From positions 186,001 through 250,000 of the forward strand of contig NZ_CP170508.1 of the NCBI RefSeq assembly GCF_052055875.1: DNA of 64,000 nucleotides, written 5' to 3'. The translations under genes were made by a program, and so were the position numbers. The DNA comes from Methanosphaerula subterraneus. GTDB lineage: Archaea > Halobacteriota > Methanomicrobia > Methanomicrobiales > Methanospirillaceae. Below the pieces are notes generated by a model that worked only from the letters and a program-made list of their open reading frames with translations, searched no databases and had not been told where the DNA came from. Positions 60,011-64,000 of this stretch are shown piece by piece (the first letter of the stretch is position 1; each line of letters opens with the position of its first letter).

Positions 60011-60759
60011 ACGGTATGGTATTCATTGTGGGCTCAGGTCCGGGAAGTGAGGGGATGCTGACCCAGCATGCGCGGGAGGTGATCGACACGGCTGAGGTGG
60101 TCCTGTATGACCAGCTCCCTGGTGAGGAGATCCTATCCACGCTCCCTGCCGGCGCAGAACTGATCGATTGTGGCAAGTACGGGGGAAATCATACCCTGGA
60201 GCAGGACGAGATCGAGGCACTGATCGTCGACCGTGCCCGGGCCGGAAAGCGGGTAGTCAGGCTGAAAGGAGGCGATCCGTTCATGTTCGGGCGTGGTGGT
60301 GAGGAACTGGAGACGATCCGGCGGGCCGGGATCGAGGCCGAACTGATTCCCGGGATCACCAGCGCTATCGCGGTGCCGGCTTCGGTCGGGATCCCGTTGA
60401 CGCACCGGCGGTTCGCCTCGCAGGTGACGATAATGACCGGCCACGAGGATCCGACCAAACCTGAGTCGGCACTTGACTGGTCGCTGCTCGCCCGTTCGCG
60501 CGGGACGATCGTGATCCTGATGGGGGTGAAGAACCTTGCAACGATCGCCGGCTTGCTGGTAGAGAACGGCCGGAATGGGACGACGCCGGTTGCGATCATC
60601 GAACGGGGATTCCGGGCTGATCAGCGGGTCACCGTGGGGACGCTCGCTGATATCGGGGAGAAGGCAGCCGCGGTGGGTGTGAAACCCCCGGCAGTGATCG
60701 TGATCGGTGAAGTTGTCTCACTCTATGATCCGGCCTATCCGCCGTTGATCCCCTTCTGA
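60007..60759 (+). CDS. cobA: Uroporphyrinogen-III C-methyltransferase
   Basis: A 250-residue SAM enzyme making precorrin-2, the branch point to siroheme, F430 and cobamides. Motifs: VFIVGSGPGSEGMLTQHA, VVRLKGGDPFMFGRGGEE and GIPLTHRRFASQVTI. It is unfused: no uroporphyrinogen-III synthase (hemD) domain follows, and none lies between hemC and here. Confidence 0.95.
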   Translation: MNGMVFIVGSGPGSEGMLTQHAREVIDTAEVVLYDQLPGEEILSTLPAGAELIDCGKYGGNHTLEQDEIEALIVDRARAGKRVVRLKGGDPFMFGRGGEELETIRRAGIEAELIPGITSAIAVPASVGIPLTHRRFASQVTIMTGHEDPTKPESALDWSLLARSRGTIVILMGVKNLATIAGLLVENGRNGTTPVAIIERGFRADQRVTVGTLADIGEKAAAVGVKPPAVIVIGEVVSLYDPAYPPLIPF

Positions 60760-60816
60760 TCTCCCTCTTTTGGACAAATATTCTTCTGTTAAGGTAACTT
60801 CAGTTTACTAAGAACT

Positions 60817-61341
60817 ATGGTGCTGAAAGGCGGACCGACGCAGGACGAGATTATGGCGATCTCACTCTTTAAGCTCGGAGTGCGGAGCGGGGATACTGTC
60901 GCGGATATTGGCTGTGGCACTGGAAAGGTGGCGATCGCAATGGCAGCGGATGCAGGCTCGGTGATCGCCATGGACCGACGCGAGGAAGCTATCACTGTCG
61001 CAGAGCAGGCGGCTCTCAATGCAGGGGCTTCAAATATTGAATTTTACTGTGGAGAGGCGACGGATCTGCTCCGGGATATCCCCTCGCTGAACTGTGCGTT
61101 CATTGGAGGATCGCAGTCGCTCGAGACAATCCTTGAACTTCTTGCAGAACGAGTGGAGAGGACGATCGTGGTGAACGCGGTCCTTCTCGATACCGTGTAT
61201 GAGGCGGTGCGGGTGATGAAAAAACTGAACATTTTTGAAGAGGTAGTGCAGGTGCAGGTGGCGCGGTCGTATCCGCTTGGGAAAAGTCTGATGTTCAGAC
61301 CGATCGATCCGGTCTTTATCGTGACAGGGAGGGTGGCCTGA
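60817..61341 (+). CDS. cbiT: Cobalt-precorrin-6B/7 decarboxylating methyltransferase CbiT
   Basis: A 174-residue SAM methyltransferase. GGPTQDEIMAISLFKLGV is the family start, followed by VADIGCGTGKVAIAMA and FIGGSQSLETIL. It performs C15 methylation and C12 side-chain decarboxylation in anaerobic cobamide synthesis. The 57-base gap before it is the only break between the hem and cbi runs and may hold a promoter. Stop and start with cbiL share a base. Confidence 0.94.
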   Translation: MVLKGGPTQDEIMAISLFKLGVRSGDTVADIGCGTGKVAIAMAADAGSVIAMDRREEAITVAEQAALNAGASNIEFYCGEATDLLRDIPSLNCAFIGGSQSLETILELLAERVERTIVVNAVLLDTVYEAVRVMKKLNIFEEVVQVQVARSYPLGKSLMFRPIDPVFIVTGRVA

Positions 61342-61946
61342 TGCTGGTCGGTCTCGGCCTCGGCCCTGGAGACCCGGAACTGCTGACCCTCCGTGCGGTC
61401 AGGCTGCTGACCGAGGCTGATGCAGTCTATGTACCAGGTCAGATCGCGAAGGCGCTGGTCTCCCCATACAGGGAGGCTGAAATTCTCGACTTTCCGATGA
61501 CAGAGGACCAGGAGCAGATCCGGCGTTCGATGGAACAGAACGCCGATCAGATTGCAGCCACCGCTCAGGATGGGCTCGTCGTACTTGGAATCCTTGGGGA
61601 CCCGAACTTCTATTCGACCTTCTCCCGTCTCTGTGCGGTGATTCGGGAGCGGTACCCTGCGATCGTCTGTTCGACAGAACCGGGGGTCTCGTCGATCACG
61701 GCGTTCGCATCGGTGGCCGACCTCTCACTATCAGGCGGCTTCATCGTCTCTGATGGGGCGGTCCCCTCGTCTCAGATCCTGCTGAAGGTGAAGAAACCGC
61801 AGGCAACCCGTGATCAGTTGAAGCAGGAGGGTTTCTCCGAGTTTGTGCTGGTCGAGCGGATGTTCATGGACGAGATGAAGGTCTACCGGAACGAGGAACT
61901 GCAGCAGACCAGCGACTACTTCAGCATCATGTTTGCGAGGCGCTGA
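61341..61946 (+). CDS. cbiL: Precorrin-2 C20-methyltransferase CbiL
   Basis: A 201-residue tetrapyrrole methylase starting LVGLGLGPGDPELLTLRAVR, with GILGDPNFYSTFSRL and EPGVSSITAFASVADL. It adds the C20 methyl group to cobalt-factor II, committing intermediates to cobamides. It abuts cbiF by one shared base. Confidence 0.92.
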   Translation: MLVGLGLGPGDPELLTLRAVRLLTEADAVYVPGQIAKALVSPYREAEILDFPMTEDQEQIRRSMEQNADQIAATAQDGLVVLGILGDPNFYSTFSRLCAVIRERYPAIVCSTEPGVSSITAFASVADLSLSGGFIVSDGAVPSSQILLKVKKPQATRDQLKQEGFSEFVLVERMFMDEMKVYRNEELQQTSDYFSIMFARR

Positions 61947-62668
61947 TGACCCACGGGAAAGTGTTTATCGTCGGAGCCGGCCCCGGCGATCCCGGGCTGA
62001 TCACGGTGAAAGGAATGGACCTCCTCCGGGAGGCCGAGGTACTGATCTATGCCGGTTCCCTGGTGAACCCTGCCCTGGTCAGTGCGAGCGGGGCTGCGGT
62101 GAAACTGGACAGCTGGGGGATGAGCCTCGCCGAGCTGGTCGAGGCGATGGTCTCGGGGGTCCGGGACGGCAAGAAGGTCGTGCGGCTGCACAGCGGGGAT
62201 CCATCCCTGTATGGGGCCATCGTTGAACAGATCCGTGCGCTCGAAGAACAGGGAGTTTCGGTTGAGATCGTACCGGGTGTCTCCTCGATGTTCGGTGCCG
62301 CGGCTGCCCTCGGGACGCAGCTGACCCTCCGGGGGATATCGGATTCGCTGATCGTCACCAGGCCGGCAGGGGCCACTCTCGAAGAGGACCAGATCACTGC
62401 CCTCTCTGCACATGGGACGACCCTGGTCGTCTTTCTCGGCACTGAACACCTCGAGGAGGTGCTCGCCAAGCTCGACCGGCCGGAGAACACCCCGGTGGCG
62501 GTGGTCTATCATGCGACCTGGCCGGACCAGATCATTGTCCGTGGGACGATTCGGGATATTGCTGGGAAAGCCAGGGAGGCCGGGATCACAAAGACTGCGC
62601 TGATCCTGATCGGCGGGGTCGTGGACCCCGAGCAGACCGGGTACCAGCACTCGGTCCTGTACTCATGA
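61946..62668 (+). CDS. cbiF: Precorrin-4 C11-methyltransferase CbiF
   Basis: A 240-residue methylase: VFIVGAGPGDPGLITVKGMD, RLHSGDPSLYGAIVEQI and EIVPGVSSMFGAAAALG. It methylates C11 after ring contraction. It overlaps cbiG by four bases. Confidence 0.94.
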   Translation: MTHGKVFIVGAGPGDPGLITVKGMDLLREAEVLIYAGSLVNPALVSASGAAVKLDSWGMSLAELVEAMVSGVRDGKKVVRLHSGDPSLYGAIVEQIRALEEQGVSVEIVPGVSSMFGAAAALGTQLTLRGISDSLIVTRPAGATLEEDQITALSAHGTTLVVFLGTEHLEEVLAKLDRPENTPVAVVYHATWPDQIIVRGTIRDIAGKAREAGITKTALILIGGVVDPEQTGYQHSVLYS

Positions 62669-63537
62669 CCAGTACCGTGGTGATCGCGCTCCCCCGCTTC
62701 AACGGGGAGGCGGCGACGATCGCCCGGGTCCTCGACGCAGACCGCCGCGACTACACAAACGGCGTCTTTGCGGAGGTCTGGGGACGATACAGCCGGATCG
62801 TAGCGGTGATGTCCGCCGGGATCGTGGTCAGGCAGGTGGCTCCTCTCCTCAAGGATAAATGGCAGGATCCTGCGGTGGTCGTGGTCAGTCCGGATCTCAA
62901 GTATGCTGTTCCCCTGGTCGGTGGACATCACGGCGCCAACGACCTGGCAAAGCAACTCGGGGAGGCCGGTCTTCTGCCGGTACTGACGACCGCGACCGAG
63001 TCCCTTGGGCTTCCGTCGGTCGAGGGGATCGCCGCGGCCCGACAGTGTGATGTAGTGAATCGCCCGTCGACCCGGACCGTCAATGCAGCGATCCTTGAAC
63101 GGGACGTCCCGGTCTATCGGATCGACGGACCGGCGATCGTGGTTGCGGGTCCGGCGGTCTCATTCCTGGTCGCTTCAGGTGAGTACGTGGTCGGGATCGG
63201 ATGCCGGCGCGGGGTCACGGCTCAGGAGGTGCAGCAGGGTGTCGAAGATGCCCTGTCAGTGGCAGGGATAGCAATGGATGATGTCCGCTGTTATGCCACC
63301 ACAGTCCAGAAGAGAGACGAGACTGGGCTGGTCGATGGTGTCTTTGCCATGGGCGGCGATCTGATCTTTCTGGACGACCAGACGATCAATGCAGAGTCCC
63401 CGCCGAGCAGTTCCGGGGCTGGCAGGATCGGGCTTGTCGGGGTCGCAGAACCTGCTGCGCTGGCATTATCAACGAAGAGAGAGATGATCTTGAAGAAGAA
63501 GGTGTATGGGAGAGTTACGATTGCCATCGCACGCTGA
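62665..63537 (+). CDS. cbiG: Cobalt-precorrin-5A hydrolase CbiG
   Basis: A 290-residue enzyme opening the delta-lactone of precorrin-5A. N-terminal part: RIVAVMSAGIVVRQVAPLL and VVSPDLKYAVPLVGGHHGAN. C-terminal part: VVGIGCRRGVTAQEVQQGV. It overlaps cbiF and cbiH, as expected in a cobamide operon. Confidence 0.93.
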   Translation: MTSTVVIALPRFNGEAATIARVLDADRRDYTNGVFAEVWGRYSRIVAVMSAGIVVRQVAPLLKDKWQDPAVVVVSPDLKYAVPLVGGHHGANDLAKQLGEAGLLPVLTTATESLGLPSVEGIAAARQCDVVNRPSTRTVNAAILERDVPVYRIDGPAIVVAGPAVSFLVASGEYVVGIGCRRGVTAQEVQQGVEDALSVAGIAMDDVRCYATTVQKRDETGLVDGVFAMGGDLIFLDDQTINAESPPSSSGAGRIGLVGVAEPAALALSTKREMILKKKVYGRVTIAIAR

Positions 63538-64000
63538 AGCCAAAGGCAGGCTATTTATCGTCGGGTCCGGACCTGGCGGGATCGAACAGATGACCGGAGA
63601 GGCGGTCTGGGCCATCGCTGCCTCTGACTGTGTCATTGGAAATCAAAGTTACCTGGATGCGCTGCAGCCGCTTCTGGCAGGCAAAGAAGTGATCAGGAGC
63701 TCGATGGGTCAGGAGGTCGAGCGGGCCAAGCGCTCGATCGCTCTTGCCCGGAATCGGACGGTCGCGATGATCAGCGGCGGTGACGCTGGAATCTATGGGA
63801 TGGCCAGCATTGTGCTCGAGGTGCTCGACCACGCTGAAGTCAAGGTGCCGTTCGTGGTGATCCCGGGTGTGACTGCGGCAAATGCAGCTGCAGCGTTGCT
63901 TGGTTCTCCACTCTCCGGTGACTTTGTGACATTGAGTCTGTCAGACCTCCTGACTCCGCTGGAGGTGATAGAACGCCGGCTCTCGCTGGCCTTCCAGATG
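63506..64000 (+). CDS. cbiH: Precorrin-3B C17-methyltransferase CbiH (3' part beyond the right edge)
   Basis: The first 165 codons of a tetrapyrrole methylase with RLFIVGSGPGGIEQMTGEA, AMISGGDAGIYGMASIVLEV and VIPGVTAANAAAALLG, diagnostic of CbiH/CobJ, which contracts the ring. The start is ATG 63506 (32-base overlap with cbiG) or TTG 63521 with GGGAGAG upstream. No stop before the window ends. Confidence 0.9.
   Translation, partial: MGELRLPSHAEAKGRLFIVGSGPGGIEQMTGEAVWAIAASDCVIGNQSYLDALQPLLAGKEVIRSSMGQEVERAKRSIALARNRTVAMISGGDAGIYGMASIVLEVLDHAEVKVPFVVIPGVTAANAAAALLGSPLSGDFVTLSLSDLLTPLEVIERRLSLAFQM

Noticed and set aside
1..64000. CRISPR arrays, insertion sequences, rRNA genes, prophage or defence genes
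   Set aside because: I looked for regular direct repeats with spacers, transposase motifs and terminal inverted repeats, and found none.

Overview
The window is chromosomal DNA of a methanogenic archaeon. Evidence: two methanogenesis-marker genes (an AIR-synthase-like protein and MtxX), an F390-synthetase-like ligase, an archaeal histone, RFC large subunit, family B DNA polymerase, archaeal-type MetK, TIM and archaemetzincin, TATA-box promoters, leaderless genes and many PAS sensors. The gene content and moderately high GC fit Methanomicrobiales (Methanosphaerula/Methanoregula type); that placement is inference, with no search run.

Bases 1-15,136 are a signal-transduction island: a partial HTH-PAS sensor (minus strand), then on the plus strand a soluble chemoreceptor, CheW, a REC-histidine kinase, a 55-codon coupled ORF, a REC-PAS protein, a receiver that looks like the surviving tail of a hybrid kinase, a ParA-type ATPase, a second soluble chemoreceptor overlapping parA, a receptor-like PAS protein ending in CheW, and CheR. 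No CheA is present. ParA coupled to a soluble receptor resembles the PpfA/TlpT arrangement that positions cytoplasmic chemoreceptor clusters in Rhodobacter.

Bases 15,137-30,855 hold accessory and cell-surface genes: small membrane proteins, a secreted beta-helix/PKD/dockerin-like protein, a GNAT enzyme, an exported acetolactate decarboxylase, an orphan CbiO-type ATPase, a cupin, a secreted papain-like protein with CBM6-like and PEGA domains, a REC-GAF-PAS kinase and an F390-synthetase-like ligase.

Bases 30,980-54,871 are mostly housekeeping: tRNA-Gly(GCC), archaemetzincin and a UPF0146 protein with interlocked promoters, RfcL, marker proteins 2 and 4, histone, a metK-hisG-hisA-hisB run, pyrD-pyrK, malate dehydrogenase, polB, tRNA-Ser(TGA), a condensation-type acyltransferase, hypC-hypA-hypE-pyrC, a UPF0235 protein, a U32 peptidase, TIM, an HTH-CBS regulator, and the RNase P RNA gene, which has no protein product and is recognised from its conserved core.

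Bases 55,019-64,000 form a tetrapyrrole and cobamide cluster: precorrin-2 dehydrogenase, hemA, hemB, hemL, hemC, cobA, then cbiT, cbiL, cbiF, cbiG and cbiH (cut by the right edge). Overlapping starts and stops suggest operons supplying siroheme, F430 and corrinoid precursors. hemD is not between hemC and cobA. No CRISPR array, insertion sequence or rRNA was seen.
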